From Enterobacter cloacae subsp. cloacae ATCC 13047 (lineage in GTDB: Bacteria; Pseudomonadota; Gammaproteobacteria; Enterobacterales; Enterobacteriaceae): a stretch of 64,000 nt of DNA. The stretch lies in the NCBI RefSeq assembly GCF_000025565.1, contig NC_014121.1, positions 1,054,001 to 1,118,000 of the forward strand, given 5' to 3'. Below, piece after piece: positions 26,782 to 37,873 of this stretch (within the stretch, counting starts at the first letter, position 1; each line of letters opens with the position of its first letter). The notes beneath the pieces are model-generated. The model did not search any database, was not told the origin of the DNA, and worked only from the letters and a program-made list of their open reading frames with translations. A program made the translations under genes and the position numbers.

Positions 26782-27657
26782 ATGGCGGAATTGACAACTC
26801 AAACCGTTGCGCCGGTTCTGCCCCGCGCGCAGAACCGGGTGCTGAAGAAATTTCTCGCCAATAAAAGCGCGGTGATCGGCGCGGTGATTGTGGGCTTCTT
26901 TGTGCTGGTGGCGCTGCTGGCACCGTGGATCGCGCCGTTCGATCCGGTGAAGGCGAATTTCCTCGCGGTGCGTAAAGCGCCCTCGGCGATGTACTGGTTC
27001 GGCACCGACGAGCTGGGGCGCGATATTTTATCCCGCATTATCTGGGGAGCCAGAACCTCGCTGATGGCGGGGTGTATGTCGGTAGTCATCGCCGTGGTCA
27101 TCGGCGTGCCGCTGGGGCTGGTGGCTGGTTACTTTCAGAAGATGTGGGATGGGGTGATCTCACGCGTTATCGAAGCGCTGCTGGCCTGTCCGTTCCTGAT
27201 CATGGCGATCGCCCTCGGGGCGTTTTTAGGCCCAAGCCTGACCAACGCCATGATCGCCATTGGCCTTTCCGCGATGCCGATCTTCGCCCGTCTCACGCGC
27301 GGCCAGGTGATCGCCATTCGCAACGAAGAGTACATCGACGGCGCGCGGGCGATAGGCCTGCCGGATCGCTGGATCATCATCAAATATGTCCTGCCGAACG
27401 TCATGTCACCCATTCTGGTGCAGGCCACGCTGGCCATTGCCTCGGCAATTATCGCCGAAGCCAGTCTCTCGTTTCTGGGTCTGGGGCAGCAGCCGCCAAA
27501 CCCCTCCTGGGGCTCAATGCTTAACACCGCCAAAGGCTTCCTTGAGCAGGCGCCCTGGATGTCCGTCTTCCCCGGCGTGGCGATTTTCCTTGCCGTGCAG
27601 GGCTTTAATTTACTCGGCGACGGGCTGCGCGATGCGCTCGATCCGCGCCACGACTAA
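26782..27657 (+). CDS. Peptide ABC transporter permease (DppC/GsiD type)
   Basis: 291 residues. A cytoplasmic N-terminus precedes six helices; FGTDELGRDILSRIIWGART is the conserved DppC/OppC segment and EEYIDGARAIGLPDRWIIIKYVLPN the coupling loop. It forms the translocation pore with the DppB-type partner encoded just upstream. The gamma-glutamyltransferase gene starts 6 bp after its stop. Confidence 0.94.
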   Translation: MAELTTQTVAPVLPRAQNRVLKKFLANKSAVIGAVIVGFFVLVALLAPWIAPFDPVKANFLAVRKAPSAMYWFGTDELGRDILSRIIWGARTSLMAGCMSVVIAVVIGVPLGLVAGYFQKMWDGVISRVIEALLACPFLIMAIALGAFLGPSLTNAMIAIGLSAMPIFARLTRGQVIAIRNEEYIDGARAIGLPDRWIIIKYVLPNVMSPILVQATLAIASAIIAEASLSFLGLGQQPPNPSWGSMLNTAKGFLEQAPWMSVFPGVAIFLAVQGFNLLGDGLRDALDPRHD

Positions 27658-27663
27658 GGAGTC

Positions 27664-29268
27664 ATGATGACCAAAGCGCTTGATTTTACGTCCGGTTACG
27701 CTTCACGACGCCCGCCGATGATGGGCTATAACGCGGTTGCCACCTCGCAGCCGCTGGCGGCGCAGGCGGGGATGAAGATGCTGCAGCTGGGCGGCAACGC
27801 CGTTGATGCGGCTGTCGCCACCGCGATGGCGCTGACGGTGGTTGAACCCACCGGTAACGGGATTGGCAGCGATGCCTTCGCCATCGTCTGGGATGGTGAA
27901 AAGCTCCACGGCCTGAACGCCTCTGGCCGCTCGCCTGCGAGCTGGCATGCGGATCTGTTCGCTGGTAAAACGGCGATGCCGGAAATCGGCTGGGATGCGG
28001 TAACCGTGCCCGGTGCGGTATCGGGCTGGGTGGCGCTGGCGGAACGTTTTGGCACGCTGCCGCTGACCACGCTGGCGCAGCCTGCCATTGAGTATGCGCG
28101 TAACGGTTTCCCCGTCTCACCGCTGATTGGCCATCTCTGGCTGCGCGGTTATAACAAACTCAAAGACCAGCCGGGCTTTAGCGCCTGCTTCGCACCGGAA
28201 GGCCGCGCCCCGCGTGTAGGGGAGATCTTCCGTAACCCGGCGCAGGCTAACTCCCTGGAGCTGATTGCAAAAACCAACGGCGAGGCGTTTTATCGGGGCG
28301 AGCTGGCGCAGAAAATTGCCGCCTTCGCCAAAGCGCACGGCGCACATCTGACGGCTGAGGATCTGGCGAACCATCGTGTGGACTGGGTGGAGCTGTTGTC
28401 GCGCGACTTTGCCGGCGGTTCGGTGCAGGAGCTGCCGCCGAACGGGCAGGGGATCGCCACGTTGATTGCGCTCGGCATTCTGGAGCAGTGCGGCATTGAG
28501 CACCATCATCCGGACTCCGTGCAATCCCTGCATTTATCCATTGAGGCGATGAAGCTGGCGCTGGCGGATCTCGACCGCTACGTGGCGGATGAAGCGCACA
28601 TGGAGTTTGCGGCTAAAGAGCTGCTGAGCGACCATTATCTGAAATCGCGCGCGGCGCTTATCGACCCTGATAAAGCCTCGGATTTTGAGTACGGTTCGCC
28701 GACGCAGAGCGGCACGGTCTACATCAGCACCGCGGATGCCAGCGGGATGATGGTTTCGTTTATCCAGTCCAACTATATGGGCTTTGGTTCAGGGATTGTG
28801 GTACCGGATACCGGCATCAGCCTGCAAAACCGCGGCTGCGGATTTGTGCTGGATCCGAAGCACCCGAACGCGCTGGCGGGCAGCAAGCGTCCGTTCCACA
28901 CCATCATTCCGGGTTTTGCGATGGACGGCAACGGCCAGCCGCTGATGTCTTTTGGTGTGATGGGTGGGCCAATGCAGGCGCAAGGGCATATGCAGATGGC
29001 GCTGCGCATCATGCTGCACGGGCAAAACCCGCAGGCGGCAATCGACGCCCCGCGCTGGCGCGTGGTGCAGGGCCGGGAGGTGATCGTCGAAGCGACGTTC
29101 GATCGCAACACCATTGCTGCCCTGCGTGAACGTGGCCACCACATCGTCGTGGAAGATCCGCTCCAGGAGTATAACTTTGGCGGTGCGCAGGTGATTTACC
29201 GGATGCCGGAAGGGCACTACGTGGCCGCGACGGAGAGCCGCAAAGACGGGCAGGCGCTGGTGAGTTGA
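27664..29268 (+). CDS. Gamma-glutamyltransferase-family protein, cytoplasmic
   Basis: 534 residues with gamma-glutamyltranspeptidase domains: NAVATSQPLAAQAGMKMLQLGGNAVDAAVA is the family opening, ELPPNGQGIATLIAL the middle signature, and GTVYISTAD carries the autoprocessing/catalytic Thr (about residue 351). MGGPMQAQGHMQ is the C-terminal small-subunit motif. There is no signal peptide, unlike E. coli Ggt, so it works in the cytoplasm, like YwrD-type proteins. As the final gene of the importer operon it probably hydrolyses the incoming gamma-glutamyl compound or an analogous amide. The start could be either of two adjacent ATGs (27664/27667). Confidence 0.9.
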   Translation: MMTKALDFTSGYASRRPPMMGYNAVATSQPLAAQAGMKMLQLGGNAVDAAVATAMALTVVEPTGNGIGSDAFAIVWDGEKLHGLNASGRSPASWHADLFAGKTAMPEIGWDAVTVPGAVSGWVALAERFGTLPLTTLAQPAIEYARNGFPVSPLIGHLWLRGYNKLKDQPGFSACFAPEGRAPRVGEIFRNPAQANSLELIAKTNGEAFYRGELAQKIAAFAKAHGAHLTAEDLANHRVDWVELLSRDFAGGSVQELPPNGQGIATLIALGILEQCGIEHHHPDSVQSLHLSIEAMKLALADLDRYVADEAHMEFAAKELLSDHYLKSRAALIDPDKASDFEYGSPTQSGTVYISTADASGMMVSFIQSNYMGFGSGIVVPDTGISLQNRGCGFVLDPKHPNALAGSKRPFHTIIPGFAMDGNGQPLMSFGVMGGPMQAQGHMQMALRIMLHGQNPQAAIDAPRWRVVQGREVIVEATFDRNTIAALRERGHHIVVEDPLQEYNFGGAQVIYRMPEGHYVAATESRKDGQALVS

Positions 29269-29276
29269 TCTTTTAT

Positions 29277-29313
29277 CCTCCCTCTCCCTTTGGGAGAGGG
29301 TTGGGGTGAGGGG
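29277..29313. repeat. REP-like palindromic element
   Basis: CCTCTCCC-TTT-GGGAGAGG with a trailing TTGGGGTGAGGGG, in the gap between two convergent genes. A second, interrupted copy occurs at 43487-43503/44783-44810. Such palindromes are dispersed in enterobacterial intergenic DNA. Confidence 0.75.
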
Positions 29314-29329
29314 AAAATGTCACCCAATA

Positions 29330-30091
29330 CTAAACGGATCCGCATCCTGCCATGCGGGGAACTTCTCGCGATACTCCTTTTAGCGCCGTCAACGACAGCT
29401 CGGCATCAATGCGCGTCGCCTGATGCGGTTCGGCGGTGGCGATGATCTCGCCCTGCGGATTCACCACCCGGCTATCGCCCCGGTAGTGATGTCCGTTGCC
29501 GTCTGTTCCCACGCGGTTACACCCCACCACGTACGCCTGGTTTTCAATTGCGCGCGCCACCAGCAGCGACTGCCAGTGCAGGGAGCGCGGCGCAGGCCAG
29601 TTGGCGACATACAGCGCCAGGTCGTAATCGTTGCGGTTGCGCGACCAGACCGGGAAGCGCAGGTCGTAGCAGACCAGCGGCAGAATACGCCAGCCGCGCC
29701 ATTCAAACACCACACGTTCGCTGCCGGCTTCATAATGATGATGTTCATCGGCCATGCGGAACAGGTGGCGTTTATCGTAAAAATGGACCTTCCCCTCCGG
29801 TTCAACCAGCAGGAAGCGGTTCACCGGGCCGCGTTCCGTTTGCAGGGCGGCGCTCCCGGCGATCAGCGCGTTGGTCTGCTGCGCTTTGGCGTGCATCCAG
29901 GCGACCACCTCATCCTGCGGCATCGACTGTTGTGCGGCTTCCATCGCGAAGCCCGTGGTGAACATCTCCGGCAGGACAATCACATCGCGCCCGGTAATGC
30001 CTTCCAGTTGACGATCAAAGTGGCGCAGGTTGGCAGGGCCATCCATCCACACTAAAGGTTGCTGCAAAATAGAAATCTTCAGACCAGGCAC
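29330..30091 (-). CDS. yafV: Omega-amidase YafV (nitrilase family)
   Basis: 253 residues with the nitrilase-superfamily triad: Glu in VLPEMFTTGF, Lys in FYDKRHLF and Cys in LVCYDLRFPVWSRN. YafV hydrolyses omega-amides such as alpha-ketoglutaramate, a repair step after glutamine transamination. It lies upstream of a convergent-looking gap and next to fadE, the same order as in E. coli. Start at ATG 30091 gives MPGLKISILQQPLVW, the normal first strand. Confidence 0.9.
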   Translation of the reverse strand: MPGLKISILQQPLVWMDGPANLRHFDRQLEGITGRDVIVLPEMFTTGFAMEAAQQSMPQDEVVAWMHAKAQQTNALIAGSAALQTERGPVNRFLLVEPEGKVHFYDKRHLFRMADEHHHYEAGSERVVFEWRGWRILPLVCYDLRFPVWSRNRNDYDLALYVANWPAPRSLHWQSLLVARAIENQAYVVGCNRVGTDGNGHHYRGDSRVVNPQGEIIATAEPHQATRIDAELSLTALKGVSREVPRMAGCGSV

Positions 30092-30156
30092 AATTCAGAC
30101 TCCTCAAACGACCCTTTTTGACACTGTAGCACGACATAAAGAGAAAAGATGGCAAT

Positions 30157-30184
30157 AAAAAACCCCGCTCGAGGCGGGGTTTTT
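30157..30184. terminator. Intrinsic terminator between fadE and yafV
   Basis: CCCCGC (30163-30168) pairs with GCGGGG (30174-30179) around TCGAG, extended by A6 on the left and T5 on the right, so it could work in either direction. It lies after fadE (minus strand) and upstream of yafV, so it ends fadE transcription. Confidence 0.85.
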
Positions 30185-30198
30185 CAGGACGAAACGCG

Positions 30199-32643
30199 TT
30201 AAGCGGCTTCAGGTTTGCGGTGTTTCTCCGGCAGCTTTACCGGCTGTGTCGCCAGCTCGTCCGGTTCGAAATCATCGACGTTAATGCTGCGCAGACGGCT
30301 CTCTTCGGCTTTCACCAGGAGTGCGGCTTCGCTGTTGTCAATGATGCCACCCGCCAGCGCCTGTTTCGCCAGTTCATCCAGGCGGGTAAACGGCAGGTTT
30401 TTGCCCAGCTGTTTACAGATCTTCTGGTGAATCGGGTCGGCGGCCATCACGTCCAGCAGCGCCTCTTCCAGCAGACCCACCGGGTTATGTGGCGTTGGCG
30501 CCAGATACTGACCGCGGCCGATACGTGAGCGGGTTGCGCTCGGTACCTGCAGGATTTTCGCCACTTTATGATCCAGCTTGTCAGACGGCGCCAGATGATG
30601 ACGACCGGTCGGGAAGATCGCCACGCGCAGGGCACCTGCCACCAGACGGTTAGGGAAGTTCACCAGCAGATCGTCAATCGCCTGCTCGGCCTGATACAGC
30701 GCATCCTGCCCCCCCCAGTGCACCAGCGGCAGATCCGCTTCCTGACGGCCTTCGTCGTCGTAGCGTTTCAGTACCGCAGAAGCCAGGTAGAGCTGGCTCA
30801 GCACATCACCCAGACGGGCAGAGATGCGCTCGCGACGCTTCAGGCTACCGCCCAGCACTGCCATGGAGACGTCGGACAGCAGCGCCAGGTTGGCGCTCAG
30901 CCGGTTCAGATGCTGGTAATAACGTTTTGTCGCATCATGGGTTGGCGTGGCGCTGGTCAGCCCACGGGTCAGACCCAGCCAGAAGCTGCGCACTTTATTG
31001 CTGCCTACATGACCGATATGTTTGAACAGCAGCTTGTCGAAGGCATCCACGTCGTTGTTCTGCGCGGCGGCCATCTCTTCCAGCACGTACGGATGGCAGC
31101 GAATCGCCCCCTGACCGAAGATCATCATGCTGCGGGTCAGGATGTTTGCCCCTTCTACAGTGATGGCGATCGGGGCGCCCTGATAGCCACGCGCCAGGAA
31201 GTTGCCTTCGCCGAGCATAATGCCTTTACCACCTGCGATATCCATTGCATCAATGATCGACTGCTGTGCGCGGTGGGTGCAGTGGTACTTCACAATCGCG
31301 GACAGTACGGCCGGTTTTTCACCCAGCATAATGCCGTAGGTAATTAACGACGCGGCGGCATCCATCACGTAGGCGTTGCCTGCGATACGCGCCAGTGGCT
31401 CTTCGATCCCTTCCATCTTGCCGATGGAGATTTTGAACTGACGACGGATGTGCGCGTAGGCACCAATCCCCATCGCCACCGATTTCAGCCCGCCGGTTGA
31501 GTTCGACGGCAGAGTAATGCCGCGACCAACGGACAGACATTCCACCAGCATACGCCAGCCCTGACCGGCCATTTTCGGCCCACCGATGATGTAATCAATC
31601 GGGACAAAGATATCCTGACCGCGGGTCGGACCGTTCTGGAACGGCACGTTCAGCGGGAAGTGGCGACGACCAATTTCAACGCCCGGGGTAGAGGTGGGGA
31701 TCAGCGCACAGGTAATGCCCAGATCTTCTTCACCACCCAGCAGTTTTTCCGGGTCGGAGAGTTTAAACGCCAGGCCCAGCACGGTAGCGACAGGCGCGAG
31801 CGTAATGTAGCGTTTGTTCCAGGTCAGGCGCATACCCAGCACCTGTTCGCCCTGCCATTCGCCCATGCAGACTACACCGGTATCCGGGATGGCGCCTGCA
31901 TCGGAACCCGCTTCCGGGCTGGTCAGTGCGAAGCATGGAATTTCCTGACCGCGTGCCAGACGCGGCAGATAGTGATCTTTCTGCTCTTTTGTACCGTAAT
32001 GCTGCAGCAGTTCGCCCGGGCCTAAGGAGTTAGGTACGCCCACGGTGATCGCCAGGATCCCGGAGACGCCAGCCAGTTTTTGCAGCACGCGAGCCTGAGC
32101 GTACGCGGAGAATTCCAGACCGCCGTACTCTTTTTTGATGATCATCGCGAAGAAGCGATGCTCTTTCAGGTATGCCCACAGCTCCGGCGGCAGGTCGGCC
32201 ATTTCATGGGTGATGGCAAAGTCATTGGCCATACGGCAGGCTTCTTCTACCGGGCCGTCAATAAAGGCTTGTTCTTCCGCCGTCAGACGCGGTTGCGGGT
32301 AGTTATGCAGTTTTTTCCAGTCCGGGTTGCCCTGGAACAGATCGCCTTCCCACCAGGTGGTACCGGCGTCAATCGCTTCTTTCTCGGTGCGCGACATCGG
32401 TGGCATCACTTTGCGGAAACCTTTGAATACCGGCGCGGAGATCATCGACTTACGCATCGGGGCAAAGTTAAACGGCAGAAGGATGATGGCCAGCGGCACT
32501 AAAAGCCAGATATTCCAGAGACCTGCGACGCCAAGCACAGCCGTCCAGGCCAGAAGAATCAGGCTGCTCAGGAATAAACTTACACGGTGATAGAACAGCA
32601 CACCGAGCAGGACAACGGTTGCGAGAATGCTCAAAATCATCAT
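30199..32643 (-). CDS. fadE: Acyl-CoA dehydrogenase FadE
   Basis: 814 residues, the full length of enterobacterial FadE: an N-terminal hydrophobic region of two helices (about 1-55), then the acyl-CoA dehydrogenase domains ([40 protein letters not shown]) and the long FadE-specific C-terminal domain. It catalyses the first dehydrogenation of fatty-acid beta-oxidation and is membrane associated. A FadR operator lies just upstream of the start. Same neighbours as in E. coli. Confidence 0.95.
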   Translation of the reverse strand: MMILSILATVVLLGVLFYHRVSLFLSSLILLAWTAVLGVAGLWNIWLLVPLAIILLPFNFAPMRKSMISAPVFKGFRKVMPPMSRTEKEAIDAGTTWWEGDLFQGNPDWKKLHNYPQPRLTAEEQAFIDGPVEEACRMANDFAITHEMADLPPELWAYLKEHRFFAMIIKKEYGGLEFSAYAQARVLQKLAGVSGILAITVGVPNSLGPGELLQHYGTKEQKDHYLPRLARGQEIPCFALTSPEAGSDAGAIPDTGVVCMGEWQGEQVLGMRLTWNKRYITLAPVATVLGLAFKLSDPEKLLGGEEDLGITCALIPTSTPGVEIGRRHFPLNVPFQNGPTRGQDIFVPIDYIIGGPKMAGQGWRMLVECLSVGRGITLPSNSTGGLKSVAMGIGAYAHIRRQFKISIGKMEGIEEPLARIAGNAYVMDAAASLITYGIMLGEKPAVLSAIVKYHCTHRAQQSIIDAMDIAGGKGIMLGEGNFLARGYQGAPIAITVEGANILTRSMMIFGQGAIRCHPYVLEEMAAAQNNDVDAFDKLLFKHIGHVGSNKVRSFWLGLTRGLTSATPTHDATKRYYQHLNRLSANLALLSDVSMAVLGGSLKRRERISARLGDVLSQLYLASAVLKRYDDEGRQEADLPLVHWGGQDALYQAEQAIDDLLVNFPNRLVAGALRVAIFPTGRHHLAPSDKLDHKVAKILQVPSATRSRIGRGQYLAPTPHNPVGLLEEALLDVMAADPIHQKICKQLGKNLPFTRLDELAKQALAGGIIDNSEAALLVKAEESRLRSINVDDFEPDELATQPVKLPEKHRKPEAA

Positions 32644-32667
32644 AAAGAAAAGCTCCCTTGCTTGTAG

Positions 32668-32684
32668 GAGGTCTGACCACTTGT
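32668..32684 (-). promoter_or_regulatory. FadR operator upstream of fadE
   Basis: On the minus strand the site reads AAGTGGTCAGACCTCCT. Its core TGGTCAGACC (plus strand GGTCTGACCA at 32670-32679) matches the FadR consensus TGGTCnGACC. It is about 27 bp upstream of the fadE start, so repression in the absence of long-chain acyl-CoA is expected. Confidence 0.8.
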
Positions 32685-32882
32685 GATGATATGGTTGTAG
32701 TTGATGTTATTTCCTTTAGCAATGTGTTTACAAAATAATTACAACCTGGTTCACATTGTTCGTTTGTTTGCCGGCACGAAAACGCAAAACGTCAGACGAT
32801 TCGCATGCCTTTAGCTTCTCGCTTTTATTGCTATCCGGTACACTCCACTGTGTTATCTCATCAATACTGAAGGATTATCCTC

Positions 32883-33461
32883 ATGTACCAGGATCTTATT
32901 CGTAACGAACTGAACGAAGCGGCGGAAACGCTGGCTAACTTTCTGAAAGATGATGCCAATATTCACGCTATTCAGCGCGCGGCGGTCCTGCTGGCCGACA
33001 GTTTCAAAGCCGGTGGCAAAGTGCTCTCCTGCGGTAACGGGGGGTCCCACTGCGACGCTATGCACTTCGCAGAAGAGCTGACCGGGCGTTATCGTGAAAA
33101 CCGTCCGGGCTACCCGGCGATTGCGATCTCCGACGTGAGCCACATCTCCTGCGTGGGCAACGATTTCGGTTACGACTACATCTTCTCCCGCTACGTTGAA
33201 GCGGTTGGTCGTGAAGGTGACGTGCTGCTGGGTATCTCCACTTCGGGCAACTCTGGTAACGTGATCAAAGCGATTGCGGCGGCGCGTGAAAAAGGGATGA
33301 AAGTCATCACCCTGACGGGCAAAGATGGCGGTAAGATGGACGGTACCGCGGACGTTGAAATCCGTGTTCCGCACTTCGGTTATGCTGACCGCATTCAGGA
33401 AATTCACATCAAAGTGATCCACATCCTGATCCAGTTGATCGAAAAAGAGATGGTTAAGTAA
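32883..33461 (+). CDS. gmhA: Sedoheptulose-7-phosphate isomerase GmhA (LpcA)
   Basis: 192 residues, the usual GmhA length, with a SIS-domain pattern: [21 protein letters not shown] and [16 protein letters not shown]. It converts sedoheptulose 7-phosphate to D-glycero-D-manno-heptose 7-phosphate, the first step of ADP-heptose synthesis for the lipopolysaccharide inner core. Divergent from fadE, as in E. coli. Confidence 0.96.
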   Translation: MYQDLIRNELNEAAETLANFLKDDANIHAIQRAAVLLADSFKAGGKVLSCGNGGSHCDAMHFAEELTGRYRENRPGYPAIAISDVSHISCVGNDFGYDYIFSRYVEAVGREGDVLLGISTSGNSGNVIKAIAAAREKGMKVITLTGKDGGKMDGTADVEIRVPHFGYADRIQEIHIKVIHILIQLIEKEMVK

Positions 33462-33470
33462 GACTTCGCT

Positions 33471-33490
33471 GGGGGGCTCCGGTGCCCCCC
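33471..33490 (+). terminator. GC-rich hairpin after gmhA
   Basis: GGGGGGC (33471-33477) pairs with GCCCCCC (33484-33490) with a six-base loop. No T-tract follows, so it may attenuate rather than fully end transcription into yafJ. Confidence 0.45.
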
Positions 33491-33514
33491 GCAGTTGTGG
33501 AGTGGAGGTAATCT

Positions 33515-34282
33515 ATGTGCGAACTGCTCGGGATGAGCGCCAATGTGCCAACCGATATCTGCTTTAGTTTCACCGGGCTGGTACAGCGCGGTGGGGGAAC
33601 CGGGCCGCATAAAGACGGCTGGGGTATCACCTTCTACGAAGGCAAAGGGTGTCGCACGTTCAAGGATCCACAACCCAGCTTTAACTCACCGATTGCCAAA
33701 CTGGTGCAGGATTACCCCATTAAATCCTGTTCGGTAATCGCCCATATTCGTCAGGCAAACCGCGGCGAAGTGGCGCTCGAAAATACCCATCCGTTTACCC
33801 GTGAGCTGTGGGGCCGTAACTGGACCTACGCGCATAACGGGCAACTTACGGGCTATAAGTCACTGGAGACCGGTAATTTTCGCCCGGTTGGCGAAACCGA
33901 CAGCGAAAAAGCCTTTTGCTGGCTGCTGCATAAGCTAACAGAGCGTTATCCGCGCACCCCTGGCAACATGGCGGCGGTATTTAAATATATTGCGTCGCTG
34001 GCGTCTGAACTGCGCGAGAAGGGCGTGTTTAACATGCTGTTGTCTGACGGGCGCTATGTGATGGCGTTCTGCTCGACGAACCTGTTCTGGATCACCCGAC
34101 GTGCACCGTTTGGCGTGGCAAAGCTGCTCGATCAGGATGTGGAAATTGATTTTCAGAAAGAGACCACACCAAATGATGTGGTCACTGTTATCGCCACGCA
34201 GCCGCTGACCGGCAACGAGACCTGGCAGAAGATTATGCCAGGCGAGTGGGTGTTATTTTGTCTCGGGGACCGTGTAATTTGA
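33515..34282 (+). CDS. yafJ: Class II glutamine amidotransferase YafJ
   Basis: 255 residues. The N-terminal [19 protein letters not shown] exposes Cys2 as the Ntn-type glutaminase nucleophile after Met removal; [11 protein letters not shown] and TYAHNGQL complete the GATase_6 active site. The substrate is not established for this family. A GGAGG ribosome site precedes the ATG. Its last 30 bp overlap the end of the convergent yafK gene. Confidence 0.92.
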   Translation: MCELLGMSANVPTDICFSFTGLVQRGGGTGPHKDGWGITFYEGKGCRTFKDPQPSFNSPIAKLVQDYPIKSCSVIAHIRQANRGEVALENTHPFTRELWGRNWTYAHNGQLTGYKSLETGNFRPVGETDSEKAFCWLLHKLTERYPRTPGNMAAVFKYIASLASELREKGVFNMLLSDGRYVMAFCSTNLFWITRRAPFGVAKLLDQDVEIDFQKETTPNDVVTVIATQPLTGNETWQKIMPGEWVLFCLGDRVI

Positions 34283-34993
34283 TGCCAGCTGTGGGTGGAC
34301 AACTTCGTGGCTCAGCGGTTTGCTGACCACATAACGGCCATCCACAACCGAGACGACAGGCGGCTTGTGCGTCTGCTCGAAATAGTCATAGCCCGGTTTG
34401 AGCTGTTTCCAGAAATCCGCGTAGTAAGAGTACTTGTGACGCGCCATGTTGGCATCGGTCATGCGGAACGGATAGATGCTGACCTGAACGTTTGGCTGAC
34501 CAAAGACCAGTGCGCCCGTGACAAACTGGAAAATCTCATCGATGCCGGAATCGGTCATCGCGTAACAGCCGATGGACACACAGGCACCGTGGATCATCAG
34601 ATATTTACCTTCGTAACCGTGCGCACGGTCAAAGGCATTCGGGAAGCCGATATTAATCGCTTTATAGAAACGGCTATCCGGTTTTAGCTGGTTACGCTGA
34701 ACGTTGTAAAACCCTTCCGGGCTTTTGAAATCGCCCTGACGCTGTTTTGGCCCCAGACCACCGGAATAGTTACAAATCTTGTAGCTGTCGAGCAGCTGAT
34801 ATGTCTCACCCATTTTTACAAACAGGTCGAGTGTGCGTTCTTCCTTAAAGATTTGAATATAAACGGGGGATCCCATTAGCTGCTGTTTATATTCTTTGCT
34901 CACAGGCGTGGTTGAACTGTTGCTGCTGAGCAGCCCGGCAAACGACACGCACGGAATCAGGAGCATCGCAATGAACAATGCGATTTTACGCAT
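34253..34993 (-). CDS. yafK: Murein L,D-transpeptidase-fold protein YafK (DpaA/LdtF)
   Basis: 246 residues with signal peptide [19 protein letters not shown]. The YkuD fold motif [16 protein letters not shown] contains the catalytic His and Cys. The E. coli homologue (renamed DpaA or LdtF) releases Braun lipoprotein from peptidoglycan. It is periplasmic. The 3' end overlaps yafJ tail to tail by 30 bp. Confidence 0.93.
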   Translation of the reverse strand: MRKIALFIAMLLIPCVSFAGLLSSNSSTTPVSKEYKQQLMGSPVYIQIFKEERTLDLFVKMGETYQLLDSYKICNYSGGLGPKQRQGDFKSPEGFYNVQRNQLKPDSRFYKAINIGFPNAFDRAHGYEGKYLMIHGACVSIGCYAMTDSGIDEIFQFVTGALVFGQPNVQVSIYPFRMTDANMARHKYSYYADFWKQLKPGYDYFEQTHKPPVVSVVDGRYVVSKPLSHEVVHPQLASNYTVPETK

Positions 34994-35291
34994 ACTACAA
35001 GTTCCTTGATAAAACTAAGACCAACTTGCCAGAACGGCAAAAGAGACCCGAAATCAGATTAATCTGTTAGGAGCGCTCACATTAGCACCGCTATAGATTT
35101 TCGCAAGAGCGGAGCTGTTAGTTTACAAATTAGTTTTACTTTATAACCCATCAAAATCGCGCTGGCTCCAGGAACTTTGCGTATCAGTTCGCAATTTGAC
35201 ACCTGCAGCTGAGTTTTATCTGCCCGGAAAACGCCGGAAATGGTACACTTCACGCCCTCAGAATAGTTGTTCACGGAAACTTGCTAACCAC

Positions 35292-36635
35292 ATGTTTAAA
35301 ATAAGAAAAGGACTTGACCTGCCCATCGCAGGCGTGCCCGAACAGCACGTTTCGGCAGGCGCAAGCGTTCGCCATGTTGCCATTCTGGGCGACGATTACG
35401 TGGGGATGCGCCCCTCAATGCTGGTCCAGCAGGACGATCGCGTCATTAAAGGGCAGGCGCTCTTCGAAGATAAAAAAAATCCCGGCGTGATGTTTACCGC
35501 CCCTGCCAGCGGCACCGTTGTGGCGATCAACCGTGGCGAACGTCGCGTGTTGCAGTCGGTGGTTATCCGCATTGAAGGGGATGAACAGCGTGAGTTTGCC
35601 CATTATGAGGCCGCAGACCTCGCGGCGTTGAGCCGTGAAACCGTACAGGCGCAACTGCTGGACGCCGGTTTGTGGACCGCATTTCGCACACGCCCTTTCA
35701 GCAAAACGCCTGTGCCTGGCACGGTTCCGGCCGCTATCTTCGTTACGGCAATCGACACCAACCCACTCAGTGCAGACCCGCAGCCGGTTATTCTGGCACA
35801 ACGTCAGGCCTTTGATGCCGGGCTGACCGTTCTCACGCGGCTGACGTCCGGGAAAGTCCACGTGTGCCAGGCCAGTGCCGGTAAACTTGGCGGCCATCCG
35901 CAGGGACAGGTGACGTTTAATGAATTTGCAGGCCCGCATCCGGCGGGGCTGGCGGGAACGCATATTCACTTCCTTGAGCCGGTCAGCCTGACAAAACAGG
36001 TCTGGCACCTTAACTATCAGGACGTGATTGCCATCGGCAAACTCTTTACCACCGGTAAGCTCTGCACAGAGCGAGTAATCGCGATTGGCGGGCCGCAGGC
36101 GGCAAACCCGCGCCTGGTGACAACGCTGTTGGGTGCGGATATCAATGAACTGCTGGACGACGAAACCAAAGCGGGTGAAAACCGTCTGATTTCCGGTTCG
36201 GTACTCAGCGGCCGTCATGCCGTTGGGCCGCAGGCCTATCTGGGACGCTTCCATCTGCAGGTGAGCATTGTGCTGGAAGGGCGTGAGAAAGAGCTCTTCG
36301 GCTGGGTGCTGCCAGGTGCAGAAAAGTATTCCGTCACCCGCACCACGCTCGGCCACTTCCTGCGTCATAAGCTGTTCAACTTCTCCACCAGCACAAACGG
36401 CGGTGAGCGCGCCATGGTGCCGATTGGCAACTACGAGCGTGTTATGCCGCTCGATATTCTGCCCACCGTGCTGCTGCGCGATCTGCTTGCCGGGGACACC
36501 GACAGCGCCCAGGCGCTGGGTTGCCTGGAGCTGGACGAAGAAGATCTGGCGCTCTGTACCTATGTCTGTCCGGGAAAATACGAATATGGACCGGTATTGC
36601 GCGAGGTGTTAACCCGCATTGAGCAGGAAGGATAA
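35292..36635 (+). CDS. nqrA: Na+-translocating NADH:quinone reductase subunit A
   Basis: 447 residues from ATG 35292 ([14 protein letters not shown], the family start; an in-frame upstream start at 35196 would add unrelated residues). NqrA is a peripheral cytoplasmic subunit contributing to the quinone site; signatures are [18 protein letters not shown] and [18 protein letters not shown]. It is the first gene of a complete nqrABCDEF operon with nqrM, placed between yafK and dinB where E. coli has nothing comparable. Confidence 0.95.
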   Translation: MFKIRKGLDLPIAGVPEQHVSAGASVRHVAILGDDYVGMRPSMLVQQDDRVIKGQALFEDKKNPGVMFTAPASGTVVAINRGERRVLQSVVIRIEGDEQREFAHYEAADLAALSRETVQAQLLDAGLWTAFRTRPFSKTPVPGTVPAAIFVTAIDTNPLSADPQPVILAQRQAFDAGLTVLTRLTSGKVHVCQASAGKLGGHPQGQVTFNEFAGPHPAGLAGTHIHFLEPVSLTKQVWHLNYQDVIAIGKLFTTGKLCTERVIAIGGPQAANPRLVTTLLGADINELLDDETKAGENRLISGSVLSGRHAVGPQAYLGRFHLQVSIVLEGREKELFGWVLPGAEKYSVTRTTLGHFLRHKLFNFSTSTNGGERAMVPIGNYERVMPLDILPTVLLRDLLAGDTDSAQALGCLELDEEDLALCTYVCPGKYEYGPVLREVLTRIEQEG

Positions 36636-36637
36636 CC

Positions 36638-37873
36638 ATGGGCTTAAAACACCTCTTTGAAAAAATAGAGCCGCATTTTACCGAGGGTAAACTGAAGAAG
36701 TACTACCCGCTGTATGAAGCGACGACGACCATTTTCTACACGCCAGGTCTGGTGACGAAAGGCGCGGCGCACGTTCGTGACGCCATCGACCTGAAGCGAA
36801 TGATGATTCTGGTCTGGTTTGCCGTCTTCCCGGCAATGTTCTGGGGCATGTACAACGTGGGGCTGCAGACCATTCCGGCGCTGCATCATCTGTACGATGC
36901 TCAGCAACTGGCGCAGGTGATCCAGTCTGACTGGCATTACCGTCTGGCACAGTCGCTTGGCGTAAGTTTTGCCCCAGACGCGGGCTGGATCAGCATGATG
37001 ACGCTGGGGGCGGTGTTCTTCCTGCCGATCTACATCACGGTATTTATCGTGGGTGGGTTCTGGGAAGTGCTGTTTGCCATTATTCGTAAACATGAGATCA
37101 ACGAAGGCTTCTTTGTTACTTCCATTCTGTTTGCCCTGATTGTCCCGCCAACGTTACCGCTCTGGCAGGCCGCGCTGGGGATCAGCTTTGGTGTGGTCAT
37201 CGCGAAAGAGATCTTCGGGGGAACCGGGCGTAACTTTCTCAACCCTGCGCTGGCAGGGCGTGCGTTCTTGTTCTTTGCCTATCCGGCACAAATCTCCGGC
37301 GATCTGGTCTGGACCGCTGCGGACGGCTTCTCTGGGGCGACACCGCTTTCACAATGGGCGGCGCACGGCGGTGAAACGCTGGTGAACAATGCGACAGGCC
37401 AACCCGTCACCTGGTTTGATGCGTTTATGGGCAACATCCCGGGCTCCATTGGGGAGGTCTCCACGCTGATGATTTTGATTGGCGGGGCGATCATCCTGTT
37501 TGGTCGCGTGGCCTCCTGGCGGATTGTCGCCGGTGTCATGATCGGCATGGTGCTGACTGCCACACTGTTCAACCTTATCGGTTCCGCCACCAACCCGATG
37601 TTCTCCATGCCCTGGTACTGGCATCTGGTGCTGGGCGGTTTCGCCTTCGGCATGATGTTCATGGCCACCGATCCGGTTTCTGCTTCCTTTACTGACAGAG
37701 GGAAATGGAGCTATGGCGTGCTCATCGGGGTGATGTGTGTCCTGATTCGTGTGGTCAACCCGGCCTATCCGGAAGGGATGATGTTGGCCATTCTGTTTGC
37801 CAACCTGTTTGCACCTCTGTTCGATTATCTGGTCGTGCGCGCCAACATTAAGCGGAGGAAGGCACGTGGCTGA
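36638..37873 (+). CDS. nqrB: Na+-NQR subunit B
   Basis: 411 residues, many membrane helices. The flavinylation site [12 protein letters not shown] places the covalently FMN-bound Thr at residue 235 (Thr236 in Vibrio NqrB). NqrB also binds riboflavin and forms part of the sodium path and ubiquinone site. Starts 2 bp after nqrA; its end overlaps nqrC by 8 bp. Confidence 0.96.
   Translation: MGLKHLFEKIEPHFTEGKLKKYYPLYEATTTIFYTPGLVTKGAAHVRDAIDLKRMMILVWFAVFPAMFWGMYNVGLQTIPALHHLYDAQQLAQVIQSDWHYRLAQSLGVSFAPDAGWISMMTLGAVFFLPIYITVFIVGGFWEVLFAIIRKHEINEGFFVTSILFALIVPPTLPLWQAALGISFGVVIAKEIFGGTGRNFLNPALAGRAFLFFAYPAQISGDLVWTAADGFSGATPLSQWAAHGGETLVNNATGQPVTWFDAFMGNIPGSIGEVSTLMILIGGAIILFGRVASWRIVAGVMIGMVLTATLFNLIGSATNPMFSMPWYWHLVLGGFAFGMMFMATDPVSASFTDRGKWSYGVLIGVMCVLIRVVNPAYPEGMMLAILFANLFAPLFDYLVVRANIKRRKARG

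Noticed and set aside
26078..26923. Minus-strand open frame of 281 codons opposite the two permease genes
   Set aside because: Composition is His/Arg/Gln-rich as expected from reverse reading of membrane-protein codons; it crosses two confident genes.
29277..29313. Simple intrinsic terminator
   Set aside because: It has a stem but no T-tract and recurs at 43487, so a dispersed REP-like element is the better reading, though it may still affect transcript ends.
30568..31347. Plus-strand open frame of 259 codons opposite fadE
   Set aside because: Antisense of a well-conserved gene with no own signals.
35415..36368. Minus-strand open frame of 317 codons opposite nqrA
   Set aside because: No domain and fully inside nqrA; antisense artefact.
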